Of a stretch of 64,000 nucleotides of DNA, positions 1 through 11,579 are shown in pieces. The position numbers and the translations under genes are program-made. Source of the stretch: Lepeophtheirus salmonis (Eukaryota; Arthropoda; Copepoda; Siphonostomatoida; Caligidae); assembly GCF_016086655.4 (NCBI RefSeq), contig NC_052137.2, positions 16,779,041 to 16,843,040 on the forward strand, given 5' to 3'. Within the stretch, counting starts at the first letter, position 1, and the number at the start of each line of letters is the position of its first letter. Below the pieces are notes generated by a model that saw only the letters and a program-made list of their open reading frames with translations, did no database searches and was not told the DNA's origin.

Positions 1-834
1 TAGAAAAAAAAAATTCCAAGAAATTTAACATATGAAGTTTAATTATTGAACTTTTATATAATCCTCATGATGCCTCTGTTGCAAGATGATATTTTGGAAA
101 GAAATCCTCTGCTGCATAATTTGACCGAATGATTTTTTTTTTCAAAAAGTTCCAAAAACCAACCCCACCATAAAATATAATCCGGCTGATGCCCCTGAAA
201 TTGCACAGAACTAATTATTAATCAATTAATTAACTATTTCAAATAGTTTAAAAAACTAATCCCTTATAACCTCTCAATAATAAGTTATTTAAAAGGAAAC
301 AAAAATTTAAAAAAATACCGAGTATTAAAGTACCGAAGTTCAGTGTATGTACAATGGGGAGCGTCACACTTATCTGAAATGATTTTTAAAGCTGTGTAAA
401 ACTAAACATTAAATGTAACCTTGTTTAATTGCCTTTAGAAAAAAAAAAGCTATGTTGCCGCAGCCAAGTATTTGATAATTTTTTCATACTTTTTTATGGT
501 ATGGTCCTGTAAAGATTCTATTTATTATATTTGTACTTTTTGAGTATTTTTATCCTATTTATGTGTTTAAGCCAACTTTTGAGGTAGAAAAAAAATCATA
601 GAAATTTACATAAAAGCTAGTTTTTCTTTGGAAAATTTTATTTTAATTTAAAGTATGTCCCTATATTTTATATACATTCCTCTAATCCTGAGAAAATGCA
701 ATAGAAAGGTTAAAAAACTAAATTTGGATATATTTTCCCCCTTTCTTTTACACAAGTTCAAAAATTATTTCGGAATATTAAAAATTCAAACACTAAACCT
801 CAATATATTTCTACTTTTAAAAAAACAACAGAAG
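1..834. other. AT-rich non-coding stretch
   Basis: Long A and T runs with short open frames of biased Lys/Asn/Phe/Leu composition. I see no splice-like coding block, terminal inverted repeat or recognisable element here. Confidence 0.6.
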
Positions 835-1053
835 TCATATAAATGTGATTGAAATGAGTAATTTCTGTGTTATATAAATCAAGGACACTGCAGGACTCTT
901 ATTATGAAATAGTTTTTCTAGAATAGGAGACGAGGCAGAGTTGACATCCAAGAATTTCAAAGAAGGAGCAGTGGATGGAGGATGAGAACTCTCTCTGCTC
1001 ACTGGGTATGAAGAGGCACCATTAAAGGAGATGATATCCACCGAGTGAATCAC
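835..1053 (-). CDS. Unrecognised 72-codon ORF, possible exon or relic
   Basis: I do not recognise this ORF. It lies in a patch (about 880-1060) visibly richer in G+C than its surroundings, and the central part reads with ordinary composition (Ser, Pro, Asp, Val, Glu) rather than the Lys/Asn/Ile pattern of chance AT-rich frames. On the minus strand an AG after CTTCATACCC could act as an acceptor inside it. The plus strand also has partly open frames, so strand is uncertain. It could be an exon of an unseen gene or a worn piece of a mobile element. Confidence 0.2.
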   Translation of the reverse strand: MIHSVDIISFNGASSYPVSRESSHPPSTAPSLKFLDVNSASSPILEKLFHNKSPAVSLIYITQKLLISITFI

Positions 1054-1882
1054 TTGTGCAAGGGATCTCGCCTTAAGGGTCTAGATCCCTTGAACAGACC
1101 ATAATATTGAAGAGAGTTTCAGAAGGCATGTAAATTGGTTATTCATAGTAACAGCATTGCGTTGGAAGGGTTAATTGAGTGATTAAAGTGAATTGGAACA
1201 GTTCTGCCTTTTTTAGTTTTATTGGGGGTGTCTTTACCCTCTTTGTCTTTTGTATAGATAGATGATGAAATGACAAATTTTGATTAGGTGTAGACTTAAA
1301 TGTTTATCAGTGATTTTGAAATTATGAGATGCTTCATGCTGAAGGGTTACTTTTAGATTGGTTTATGGTTTCTAATAAAGATACTGCTCTTGGTTGGATC
1401 CATTTATTAGAGATTGATCTGGCAATAACCTTACCTATTAAAGGAATATATATATATTTTTTTTTAAAGTTAACGGAAATTTCATGTAGGTGTAAAACCC
1501 CGGGACATCCTTAATTTTTATGTACGCAGTTTGATATGCACTATATTGAATGTCAATGCCTTACCTTTCTAATTCCTTCTTCGAAAAGCCTGCATACATT
1601 AGTTTTTTTTGTATGAATAAAACATTTACTAATGACCAAAACACTCCTAATATTTTATCATTTTTCTATTCTATTCAACTTAAGCGAATAATTTATAAGC
1701 TTTGAATAAAGACAATATACATTATATATGAGTCGTTATCAAGATACGTATCGATAACAAAGTAAGGCACACAATATCTAGAAGCTATTCTTTCAAATAT
1801 TATGTATACACAAGGTGGGCCAGATAAATTGGGAAAATCTTTAAGGGCTTATAACGAACAAACTAGATATGAAAGAACCATC
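1054..1882. other. AT-rich non-coding stretch
   Basis: A short TA-rich tract sits near 1447-1466. The 61-codon frame at 1329-1514 has no recognisable features. No repeat ends were found. Confidence 0.5.
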
Positions 1883-1883
1883 A

Positions 1884-2425
1884 ATTTGTTATTATTTGAA
1901 AGCTACATTTAATGACATTTATTTATTTATAATGAGATCCGCTTTTCCTGATAACCTCGGTCACACACCAAGGTAAGCATTGGAAGGCCTGAACGACCTC
2001 TTCCGGATCCACCATTGTCATTGTACTGCTTCTGGTTCAGCACTTTTAATTTACATTCCTTGGCCCAAGGAAGAAATTACAAGACAATGCATCGGCCCAA
2101 AGACCAAAAAAGTACAGGATGTCTTTGACACAAAAATTCTTCACTTTTGAAGCCCATATTTTTGGCCTACAAACAGCTCGTACCTGAACCCATGCAATTT
2201 CTATATCTGGGGAAAGTCAAGTATGAGGCCTGTGCCAAGTATCATTCGTCTGTGGAGCCCCTACAGAAATTAATTACTCATATAATGGCAAAAATGGAGC
2301 TACACGTGGTCCTTCTGGCGAGCCAACGCTTCCAGCGCCGTGTGACCAAGGTTACAATGAGAGACGCATCTCATCATATAATAATTAAATTTCATTAAAT
2401 GTAGCTTTCAAATAATAATACAAAA
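1884..2425 (+). mobile_element. Mariner-like element, internally deleted relic
   Basis: The two ends are inverted repeats of about 36 bp: the left arm at 1884-1919 reads ATTTGAAAGCTACATTTAAT in its core and the right arm at 2389-2425 carries its reverse complement. Inside, the plus strand keeps only the C-terminal part of a mariner-family transposase, interrupted by a stop. Visible pieces are a worn third-catalytic-Asp block (YLNPCNFYIWGKVKYEA near 2180-2230) and the C-terminal block QRFQRRVTKV (near 2325-2350), followed directly by the right arm. The DNA-binding half and first two catalytic aspartates are missing. It is non-autonomous and long dead. Confidence 0.7.
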
Positions 2426-2841
2426 TAGTGTGCTGCAGAGCGCCATTTAAAATGCAGTGGAAGTAATGGACTAACTTTATAGTATATAATATATATAATG
2501 GAGATAAGGTGTCAGCTGTTTCAAAACCAAAGTCTCTTAAAGAATGTGGAGATACGGGGCTTTTATTGTGTAATTACCATATATGAAAAAAATATGATAT
2601 TTTGAAATTATAGCTTGAATATGTGTTTTTTATTTTTTATTATTATTTTTTTCTTGACGAGAGGGCATTTAAATACAAAGTGTCTCAATGAAGTTAAGCT
2701 GAATGTTATTTTAGGTAATTACAGCTGATAATGTTAAAATATATATCTACAGCCCAGTTTATTGTTTATTGTATAAACATGTTGGGTTATTTAATCATTT
2801 ATTTGTATAGTTGTGCCTCGGAAAAGTTTTAACAATCTCAA
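2426..2841. other. AT-rich spacer
   Basis: Simple A/T-rich sequence with no coding signal. The immediate right flank of the mariner relic (GTGCTGCAGAGCGCC) is its only GC-rich part. Confidence 0.5.
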
Positions 2842-3092
2842 GTAGTATTAGGATCGGTCCTGTCGGTCCTTGGTAGAAATATATTAAGAGCATTGCAGAA
2901 ATACAGTAAAATATTCATGTTTTTATTACAATACAAATGCCATATATTTATACAACAGAATAATTAATATTAGGAAAAACACCCTGAATGACGTCAAGAG
3001 AGATACATTTTACCTTCTTTACGGACCAATATGTGAGACTCAGCTGGATAGGACCAGACTGGACTGCATAAGCACTGACACAATACTAATAA
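2842..3092 (-). mobile_element. MITE family 'TAGTGTTGT', copy A
   Basis: Read on the minus strand, this copy begins near 3092 with a worn TAGTATTGTGTCAG end, passes a GACGTCATTCA core (2986-2996), and closes near 2842 with GGACCGATCCTAATACTAC, the inverse of the start. The same order recurs at 3495-3775 and 52225-52615, and a short version at 54789-54955. No coding capacity. The TIR motif is compatible with a hAT-type MITE, but I cannot define a target duplication here. Confidence 0.6.
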
Positions 3093-3129
3093 CACGTGTG
3101 CCTTCAGTTTCAAAAGGTTGGTAACCCCT

Positions 3130-3449
3130 TCAGAGGCGTCTAGAGGTGGTGGGCTGGAAGGGATGTAGCTCCCTTCCAACTTAATGGTTTTTTGCTTATG
3201 ACTAAAAAATTTAATGTAATTTTTTGTGTATAGCTATGGATTTTTGAAATTTTTATCCAAAAAATTTAATATTTCCATTTTTTTTTTAATTAATTTTTCG
3301 AGAGGACCCAAGGTTTTTTTTTATTTTCTAAAAAAATTGAATAGTTTAATTAAATGAAATATTAAATATTTAATTTTTTAGTAAAAGGCAAAAATTCCTT
3401 AATTGAAAGGGGGTTTAAAGCCCCTCCAGCCCACCCCCTGTGGACACCA
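3130..3449. mobile_element. AT-rich element with GC-rich inverted ends (GTGGACGCC family)
   Basis: Left end (3131 onward) reads AGGCGTCTAGAGGTGGTGGG; right end (3410-3448) carries CCAGCCCACCCCCTGTGGAC, the approximate reverse complement, so the element has both inverted ends. Between them are phased A and T tracts with no coding sequence. Single GC-rich ends of the same type sit at about 36554, 44206 and 45552, and a further likely one at 40505. It lies between two inverted copies of the TAGTGTTGT MITE. Confidence 0.6.
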
Positions 3450-3494
3450 ATATAGGGGTTATGGACCTTTTGAAACTAGAGTCCCAATTTTAAA

Positions 3495-3775
3495 TAGTGT
3501 TGTGTTCCTTATTTAGAACCAAGAACTGTAGTCCAGCTCCAATTGTCAGTCCTTAAAGAAGGTAAAATCGATCTCTCTTGACGTCATTCAAATTGTTTTC
3601 CTTTTTATAAATTATTTTCCTTTTTATAAATTATTTTGTTGTATAATAGAATAAATTATCTAACTACGTAAACTATATGACGTTTATATTATAATGAAAA
3701 CATGATTTTTTTACTGGATATGTGCAATAATCTTAATATATACCTTGGTTGGCTTAATCTAAATTTTAGGCAACA
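3495..3775 (+). mobile_element. MITE family 'TAGTGTTGT', copy B
   Basis: Starts with TAGTGTTGTGTTCCTTATTT, continues through GTAAAATCGATCTCTCTTGACGTC-like core (3562-3588), and then tracks copy C at 52390-52530 (ACTATATGACGTTTATATTA and GGATATGTGCAATAATCTTA regions). The right TIR is eroded. It is in inverted orientation to copy A, so 2842-3775 forms a large imperfect palindrome around the GTGGACGCC element. Confidence 0.55.
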
Positions 3776-4254
3776 TTTCAGGGTCCGATTTTTATTTTTA
3801 TTTTGAAAAAATGTAATACTTGAAATTTAATTTTTGGTTTTTTTTTTAATTTTTAAATAATTTGGGATTTTTTTCCTTTTTTTATTTTTGTTCAAGATTG
3901 TTTTTATGTTGACACACCACTTATGAACATATTATATTAACTTAATATTTAATTTTATCTTAAATTTAATAAATCAATTTTTTAAGCAATGTAAAAATTC
4001 TTTTTTTAACATTAATAACAAAAATGTATTTTTGATAAATGCTTTTTGTTTGAGTTTAACATTGTTGATAAGTTGTTGACGGAAACGTTAATTAATTAGA
4101 ATTAGGTAGCATGCTTAGGACATAAAGATGTGATTTATATATGTACAGAGGAAACCCCATTGATGTAATCATGTGTACGTTTAGAAGGAGTGAAGTAATT
4201 ATAATTGTTAGAAATCTTAATTAATATGAAAAGTTTACTTTTTATTGGAGTGCG
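3776..4254. other. AT-rich spacer
   Basis: Long T tracts, no open frame with coding character and no repeat ends recognised. Confidence 0.5.
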
Positions 4255-4435
4255 TTTTTTATCACTCCGGGACTTGCGGCCTTTTCTTTTATATGCCCGT
4301 CCTCATTTTAGTGGTTGTAGACGTCATAGATTGTGCTCTTTGGATATCTGCGAATTTTCATGATGTACACTGGGTTGTGTCCCGTGTAAGCAAATTCGAT
4401 TACTGATGATGTTCCTCCGGGTTACTTACATACAT
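4255..4435 (-). pseudogene. Mariner/maT transposase N-terminal fragment
   Basis: On the minus strand a worn helix-turn-helix block can be read: YPKSTIYDVYN followed after an in-frame stop by GHIKEKAASPGVIKNA, matching the usual order of the first DNA-binding helix and the basic linker of mariner/maT transposases. No catalytic part or inverted repeats were found beside it. Confidence 0.5.
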
Positions 4436-6529
4436 CGTAAATACTTGTTTTGAATTCAAATTTGCTAAGGCTCAACCTTTGACATTAAAATTGAATTATT
4501 TCGTGTCTGATGTAAATTTGGAACCTTCCTCCAATTGATTTGAGGCCAATGAGAAGTTCTTTTACAATGAAAATAGGCAAGACATAACTTATATATGTAC
4601 TTGAAATAATACCAACCTCCAAGGTTTTAGCTCCTGTTAAGATCATCCGTTGCAACTTGGTTATAATCTTTTAGGAAGGACTCGTAGTTGGTTGATATAT
4701 TTTCAATAAGTAAGTTACTCTAGTAAGGATTGGTTGATTGTTTCTGAAAAAGAAAGTGATTGGTATGTTCCAATATGTTATCGAGAATGTGGTGTTGACA
4801 GCCAATATATTGTGGCCTTGGTAAGCCTTTGCATATGAAATTGTCTTGTATACAATCACATTTATGTGTACGTTATTTACTTCTCTAGTGTCCCAGATTA
4901 ACATGCCCATATTTTTTCACGCATCCTAATTATCAATTAATTTATTTAGTTCATTAGCAGAATAATGTCAAATTTTAATGCTCCAAATTCAAAATGGCTT
5001 TTTTAAATAGAATTACATAATATTACGATCCTTTTAGTTTTTACCGTCAAAATGAATACAATAAGTATCTCCACTCACAATATTTGAAAAATATTGTTTT
5101 CCTTTTCTATCATTATCTTATCACTTGTTTTCAGATACTGAACTGACTTGGAGTGGGTACATTATATCTCTGTTCAAATATAGTTGCAAGATCATCATGT
5201 GTCTTATAGGTCGATAGTGTTTCTGCGCGTCAGTAAACTTGTTTTTGCTTTTATTTGACTTGTACTGTAGAGATGAAGACAATTACGAATAAATTGAAAC
5301 GAACTCAGGCAAAGAATAATCCCCAGAATCCTTGTCAGTTATAATTAAATACTGAGTTTGAATTTTTGGTCTGGATCGTTTTTTTAGGGTGCATTGATTT
5401 TAATGTTACCTTTTTGTCATAAATTAATCATCCTTGCCTCTACTCTTAATCTGCCTTTTTAGGAATCCCTTGTCATCCAACATTTTCCAATTACGTTGGT
5501 GACATTGAATAATTGAAATAGTAAAGAATTGAACTTTATAGATGGACTGTCTTTGTTCTTATGCCTGAAATCCAACAATTATTTTTACAATAAGTGCCCC
5601 AGAGGATAGAGGGAAATCAAGAATTTTATTGCAATGCATTTTCTTAATCTATAATCAAAATGTTGATACCATGTTATGGTTGCTTTTCATTGCTGAATAG
5701 AAAAATTTAATTCCTAAAAATTCGACGATTTGTTGGCATCCCATCAAGATTTCAAAGTCCAACAACTATAATAAGTTCTAGACATTTTTTATCTTTTGCA
5801 AAAAAAAATGAATTATTTCTTCAAAAACATGCTTCACTAATTTATTAAAATGGTACACGACTTCCATGCAGTTAATTTGGTCTAGATTAAGTTGTGTTGG
5901 ACGTAAAAAGAAAATATAATTCATCTGAAGAATCAATTTTTTTTATTGCACTTATTTAAAACAAAAAAATCTCGAAATATCTCTTTAACAACGAACGGTA
6001 TTGCATTAAAAAAATACAAATATATAAGTTTTAGAAATAGATTCAGGAAAAAAATATTCTTTATACCAATATATAAACATTGATCTTGGTCTGAAAGAAA
6101 GCTTGTAAAAATATATTTGGCATTAAATATAATTTTTCTTTAGAAGTGTCTAATTAGCTAATAAATATACAAATTTAAAATAATTTTTTTTATCACAAAA
6201 AAAAAAATTATACATATTTTTAAACTGCTCAAAAAGTATCAGAATAATATGTGAAATATTGGAATTCATAATCATCCATTTTTAATCCTTAGTTTCAATA
6301 CTAGTAATTCAATCTAATACTTAGAATAATAAATATTCCAATAAAAACTTGAAAAAATCAGCACCAAAAATATCAAAATTGAGCATTTTATATTTTAAGT
6401 TCAATACAGTTTTTACAAGTATAATTAAAAGTATATATATTTTTTATGTTTATGATAATTTATTGATAATTTTTGCTCTATTATATTTACAAATTAAGAT
6501 TTTGGAAAGATTTTCTTCCGTTACTTTTT
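4436..6529. other. AT-rich stretch without recognised genes
   Basis: Contains a 79-codon minus-strand frame (4671-4910) of no recognisable family and several A/T runs. No splice-like coding block, RNA gene or repeat end was identified. Confidence 0.5.
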
Positions 6530-6533
6530 GCCT

Positions 6534-7480
6534 TCAATTTGTGTTATTAGGTTTATTCATACTAAAAGACCATTCAACGTACACCTTAATAGTTGGAACA
6601 CATTTGAAGGTTACAAGATCTTCAGGAGTCCTGTAAGATGGAGGCATGTCATCATCACCACAACTGATTACATGTCCAACCTTTTGTACAAATGGAAGAT
6701 CATGATATTTCTCTTTTTTCTCCATGAATTGTTCTGATCTTTTTTTCGGGTACAGAAAGTATTTTAAGATAATCATAATTGGATATTCTTTCTCTTTCAA
6801 GTTTTGTAATAACTTTCGGTAAAAATGACAAATTAGCTATGATAAAAGAGAAATTATTTCCAAGGGCTGGATCTCCAAGAACTTGTTGTCAATTTTCATT
6901 GGTGTGGGTACATTTTGATACAATTCACATAAAATTTTCTCGATCTCTTCGAAATAGATTGTGCAAGGACACAAAAACCTTGACCAATGCCCCTAACAGT
7001 CTACTACAGGTTCCAGTGGGAAAGGTAGGTCGGGGTACCATTCCTTAAAAAGAGCAGTCTGGTTGATTAAAAAAATCATTTTGGTTTCAGGCTTTTGACC
7101 TGTGAAAAAAGCTTCACAAATTGTTCATAAATGTTGTGTAAAGTATGGGCTAAACATATGACATGATGTAGATTTACATTGTCTTAATTGCAACCAGAGA
7201 TTACCTTTCGAATGTTATCATGGACTAACCTGCACATATCCTAAGCTTTCAGGGCATTTTCAATCAACTCCATAGTCACTAAATAAGAAGGATGGTACTA
7301 TTGGCTGTGTAGATTTTCCAAAAGGACATTGGCTTACAATACAACCCATGGTATCATTCGTCTGATCAAGACACATCCCAAATGCTAATCAGAGGGAGGG
7401 AAAAATGGTGCATAGGATTTATCCTTCGTTGCAAGAATCAAGGGGATTATTCAACAGTTGCTTTTTTTTTGTGAAATTTT
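6534..7480 (-). pseudogene. hAT transposase relic
   Basis: Degenerate minus-strand coding sequence with frameshifts and stops. From 5' to 3' it shows a HHVICLAHTLHNICEAFF block (near 7110-7180), as in the hAT RNase H-like domain, a NPALGNNFSF.IANLSFLPK stretch (near 6800-6900), and a C-terminal dimerisation block CVPTIKVYVEWSFSM (near 6555-6600), which corresponds to the conserved hAT hATC pattern with ERSFS. The longest surviving frame is 88 codons (6534-6800). The N-terminal BED region and both TIRs are not visible. Family-level call is good; subfamily unknown. Confidence 0.65.
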
Positions 7481-8680
7481 CCCTTCCTCACATGGCCTGT
7501 TGTTGGAATCTGCCTATCTCACATATCTAATCATGTGCCTGATTTAACAATGAAGTTTTTTTATATTATTTTCCAAATCAAAAAATCATCAAAGTTGTTG
7601 TGTAATCCAACTATGCTCCAAATTTTCTTTATTTATTTCATACCAGTCCAAAAAAATGAACAATTTTGACATAAAAAATGACAAAATAAGCCATTTTTGA
7701 GCGATTGAGCGATCTCTAACAAATCCTAAATCTACTCATCAATGATGATTTACAATATTGTTAGAGTCATAAAATTCTGTTTGCATTCATTATTATGGAT
7801 ATTAATTTTTAGAGATGATACATTTACAATTAAAGTGTAAAATTACATCGATTTTAGTGTGTATTATTTTAAGCAGCATTAATGATTGATGAACTAATTA
7901 CGATAATTTTCAATGGTAAAGTAATGGTTTAAATTAAATTAAAATAATAAAAAAAATAACAAATCTTTAAAATAAAACTACAATAAAACTTGTAAATGAC
8001 TTTTTTTGAATCCAATTCCCGAATATATTGACTTAATTTTAGTAAAATAAAGAATGATACTCCGATGAGAAGAATTTTCAAAAGTGTTCTCTCTATCTGA
8101 GTAAAATACCTAGTTATTTTAAATGTATTCTCTACGTATATAAAGAGTATTGCGTATCTAAAAACGAATTAAAGATATTAAATTACTATATGAACTTCTT
8201 CAGAACTATTTTATAACATGTTATTTTCTTTTAAAAAAGAAAAGACAAAAAAAAAAAAAGTAGAATGAAAAAATATTAATATTTTTTTATAGTTATCTTT
8301 CTTTAGATATTGTATCTTTTTGAAATAAAAGGCAAACAAATGTACGATTTTTTAAATATGTAATATAATTACTGTCCTAATGGTATGACTGTATTAGGAG
8401 ATATCTTTTGTCTGCTGCCCACGTAGTTACTATGACAATATAGTGTGAAGAAATGATAAGTAGAAAAAAAAAATTAAACATATTAAACCCTGTCATTTTT
8501 TCGAGCAAAATCAAAGACAATAGCTCAAGGGACAACTCAATTTCTAGTGAGATGAAGGCTTTATTGCATCCTTAAAATAATATATATATTGATAAAACAA
8601 AGTTCATCTGTATGTATATCTCAATATATGGAAAGCAGTCACAGGGTGAGCTGTAGGTATGTAGTACTCCCAGATTTATA
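7481..8680. other. AT-rich stretch with start of a dispersed repeat
   Basis: Near 8060-8125 the sequence GATGAGAAGAATTTTCA and what follows (TGTTCTCTCTATCTGAGTAA) resemble 23468-23515, so a dispersed repeat (family R1 here) begins in this stretch. Otherwise nothing recognised. Confidence 0.4.
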
Positions 8681-9895
8681 CCGGGCCGTGCAGAATTATT
8701 TACCGATTTTTGTTCAGAACATATCGCAGACAATAATGACATTTTGAATGACTTGAGAAACAATTATTCATACATTTTTAGAATAATAAAATAGTTAATG
8801 ATCAAATTTAATCAATGTAGCCACCATTTGACTCAATGACACTGGTCAGGCGACGTCTGAAGCTGCCACAGACTTGCTGGATGTAATCGGCGTCCATGGA
8901 GGCCCAGGCCTTGTTGACAGCAGTCTTTAAGGCATTTATGTTCTTGTGTCGTTTTTTGCAGGCCTTGGTCTCCACGTGCGCCTAGATAGAGAAGTCTAGT
9001 GTTTCAGATCTGGGCTCTGAGAGAGCTAGTAGTCCTTGGGCCAAAAGTTCATGTTGTCCTTGAGCCCCTCCTGAGCTTTCTTGGAAGCGTGGGTGGGTGC
9101 TCCATCTTGTTGAAAAACCCAAGGAGAGTTGCCGACTATGGATTTGATCCACGGAAGGACCTTGGCTTCATGGCCTTCCCGTTGGAGACCACGAGACCCA
9201 ACATCATCACTGAAGCAGGGTGCTTTGTTGTTGCCACATAGCGGTGCTTATCTTGCACATCTCCAAAGCTCACAACACGGTCCTTTTGCCTGTTGAAAAC
9301 AGGATCGACCGTAAAAGTTTTCTCATCTGAAAAAATGATGATGCGTCCAGATGAGCTCTTGATATCATTCAAGATTTTCTAGCACGCTCAAGTCTGACTT
9401 CTTGCTGACGTTCAGTTAGCAGAGGGCGTTCAGTACGCCTCAGGGACTTTCCTCCAGCCCTTTTCAATGCCCTTGAAACAGTTGATCTCGACGTTCCCAT
9501 CTTTCTGGTCATGTCGGCAATGGACCTGTTGGGAGTCCTCTTAAACACTACCTTTACTTGCCTTGTTGAGACAGTGGGCTTCCTGCCAGCCCCAGGGGAA
9601 TGCTTGAGATCACCCCCAGCCTCCAAGGGCTTGGAAACGTTGTAAATTGTCTTCAACGAGGCCCCGACCTGTTCCTTAATGTTGTTATGAGGCACTCCCG
9701 CTCGGAGGAGGGCTGCAATTTCGATCCTCTTTGTTTCCTGATTGGACATGGTCTCACGTGTGGAAGTTGTTACGCTCTCACAGGAAGGATTTTTGTCTAT
9801 TTTAACAGTAACAAGTCGAAACAATCAGATTGGTTGCTACCAAACCTCTTAAAAAGTATATTTACATCATCGGTAAATAATTTTGCACGGCCCGG
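8681..9895 (-). mobile_element. maT/mariner-like DNA transposon, nearly complete
   Basis: A 1215-bp element bounded by 26-bp terminal inverted repeats that differ at one base: CCGGGCCGTGCAGAATTATT at the left (8681) and the inverse of CCGGGCCGTGCAAAATTATT at the right (ending 9895). Both outer edges abut TA (8679-8680, 9896-9897), the expected target duplication. The minus strand encodes the transposase. The close TIR match suggests one of the younger insertions in the window, although the gene is broken. Confidence 0.88.
8822..9824 (-). pseudogene. maT/mariner transposase, frameshifted
   Basis: Starts at the ATG at 9824 (the conserved DNA-binding part begins at a later Met, near 9750). The first 151 codons (9369-9824) hold two helix-turn-helix units: KRIEIAALLRAGVPHNNIKE and, later, RSIADMTRKMGTSRSTVSRA. 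A one-base shift near 9370 moves the frame. The catalytic domain continues with FSDEKTFTVDPVFNRQ (first Asp, near 9310), VFQQDGAPTHASKK (second Asp, near 9100) and SQSPDLKH (region of the third Asp, near 9000). At least two stops and a one-base deletion lie between 8990 and 9030. Counting across these breaks, about 36 residues separate the second and third Asp, closer to maT-like than to classic mariner (34) spacing. It ends with a worn RRRLTSVIESNGGYID-like C-terminus near 8822-8850. Confidence 0.85.
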
Positions 9896-9939
9896 TATTT
9901 ATATATTTTGATCGAAGAAATAACAATTTTTTCGCATTA

Positions 9940-10730
9940 ATGAACTATCACAAGTGTTTTGTATGTGCACTGTATATTGTGCTCCCTGATGTATATCATT
10001 AAAATATTTATGATCTAAGAAATAACAATGTAGTCTTAATTATGAAATATTGCAGGGGTGTGCATTTATACTAGGAGAACAGTTTCTGTTTTTTATTTAT
10101 CTCTTGTGAATATTATAATTAAAGAAGGGATATGTGTAAAGAAAAAACTTAGTTTAGCAATTAGAAAAAGAAGAACAGTTGTTGCGTAGGTCCTTTCTTT
10201 TTTTTCTCATTATTTAATAGTTCCTCGTGGTTTTAACTTATTCATATTAAGTAAGCGTTCTCGCCTATCTATGGTGTAAATTGTTTTAAAAATGCATTAT
10301 AAAATAAACAAAAGTAAATTTAAATATAATTATAACATTTCTCTATCGATAATGTTTTTGATATGTAGAGGTTTCTCCTCTTTATAGCCGTAATTCATTT
10401 TCTCTATCCAAAGTGGTATAACAGGCATATGATTTTAACATGGATCTTAATTCAGTAATATCATAAGACTCGGTCCTACCTGCTCCTCGTGCTGATACAA
10501 AAATTCACTCTCTAATCAAAGTTCATATGTATTCACAGTATTTGTTAAGATTTGATTAAAATATAAACGCTGGTGTGTATAAATGAATTAACATATATCT
10601 AACAGGGGTTTTGTATGTAGCATCGTATTTTTGTTAGTGTGCACATAGAGATATTTAACTCATACAATTATATTTTCATCTTTTACCCGATGTCTAATTA
10701 CTCTGGGCCATGCCAGGTACTCCACTAGTA
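9940..10730. repeat. Dispersed repeat family R1, copy 1
   Basis: Blocks here recur in the same order at 23480-24170: a CTGATGTATAT...GATCTAAGAAAT block (9985-10060 versus 23590-23650), a GTTTTGTATGTAGCAT block (10610 versus 23800), and an AATTACTCTGGGC..TACC(A)C block ending in ACTAGTA (10697-10735 versus 24128-24165). Partial copies occur near 32470-32620 (inverted), 35230-35300 (inverted) and 47040-47800. No coding capacity seen; the family is unnamed by me. Confidence 0.5.
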
Positions 10731-11579
10731 GACATAAATGCTTCCGAGATTTCATTCATATTTACAAACCGTTCTTATACAACTCTATACATGTGTATAT
10801 ATATAAATATACAATTTTGTTTTCTTTTTAAATTTGAAGTGCACGCTCGATACTACAAAACACCTGCGAGATTTGATTAATATGACTATATTGTCATTCC
10901 TTGAACATAATATTGCCAAATATATATCAATCCAACCATATATCCAAACAAACTTTGCTTTATTAATAAAGAATAGCAGTAATATCCGGTATTGCACTGA
11001 GTTATTATGCGTCTTCAAACAGACAACTTTTGTTTGAAGGATATAGAAAATAATTACCCTAGAAGTCCTTCATGTTACTCATCGCTTTTCATGAGGACAC
11101 TCACACGTGGTTACTCAATATTTTTTAGTAGATGTTTTCTTCTCTATAATCAAAGAATAATAACAGTTCAGAAAAAAAAATATGAGTCAGGGATTATTTT
11201 AATTCCTAGAGCGCGATCTGGCTACACACAAAGCCCCTCCATTTCATTAATATGACTACATTGTTATTTCTTAGATAAAAAATAACTGTATAGAATCCAA
11301 ACATCCATCCAGACAAACTTTGCTTTATTAATATAGATGCACTCATATATAATATTATGTTAGACATTAAGTGTGGCGTATCAACACCAAATCAGCTTTC
11401 TACAAAAATCAAATAAATTTATAATTCCCAAATTATTATTTTACTTCATAAACATACACATTACCGGATTGATCTTATTAACCGATACAAATCGGTATTT
11501 TTTTAAAATTTTCAATAGTAAAGTATGAACGAGAGGTTTTGTTAGGAGATTTATTTAACAAAATTATCTAAAAATAGTG
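10731..11579. repeat. AT-rich region with two related blocks
   Basis: TTAATATGACTATATTGTCA at 10877 and TTAATATGACTACATTGTTA at 11248 each lead into AAACAAACTTTGCTTTATTA-type or CAGACAAACTTTGCTTTATT sequence (10946, 11311). They are diverged direct copies about 370 bp apart. A related block is at 47700-47800. No gene recognised. Confidence 0.45.

Noticed and set aside
9600..9911. 103-codon plus-strand ORF
   Set aside because: Antisense shadow of the maT-like transposase N-terminus, crossing its TIR.
10834..11018. Overlapping plus and minus small ORFs
   Set aside because: Both lie in family R1-type repeat sequence with no recognisable protein features.
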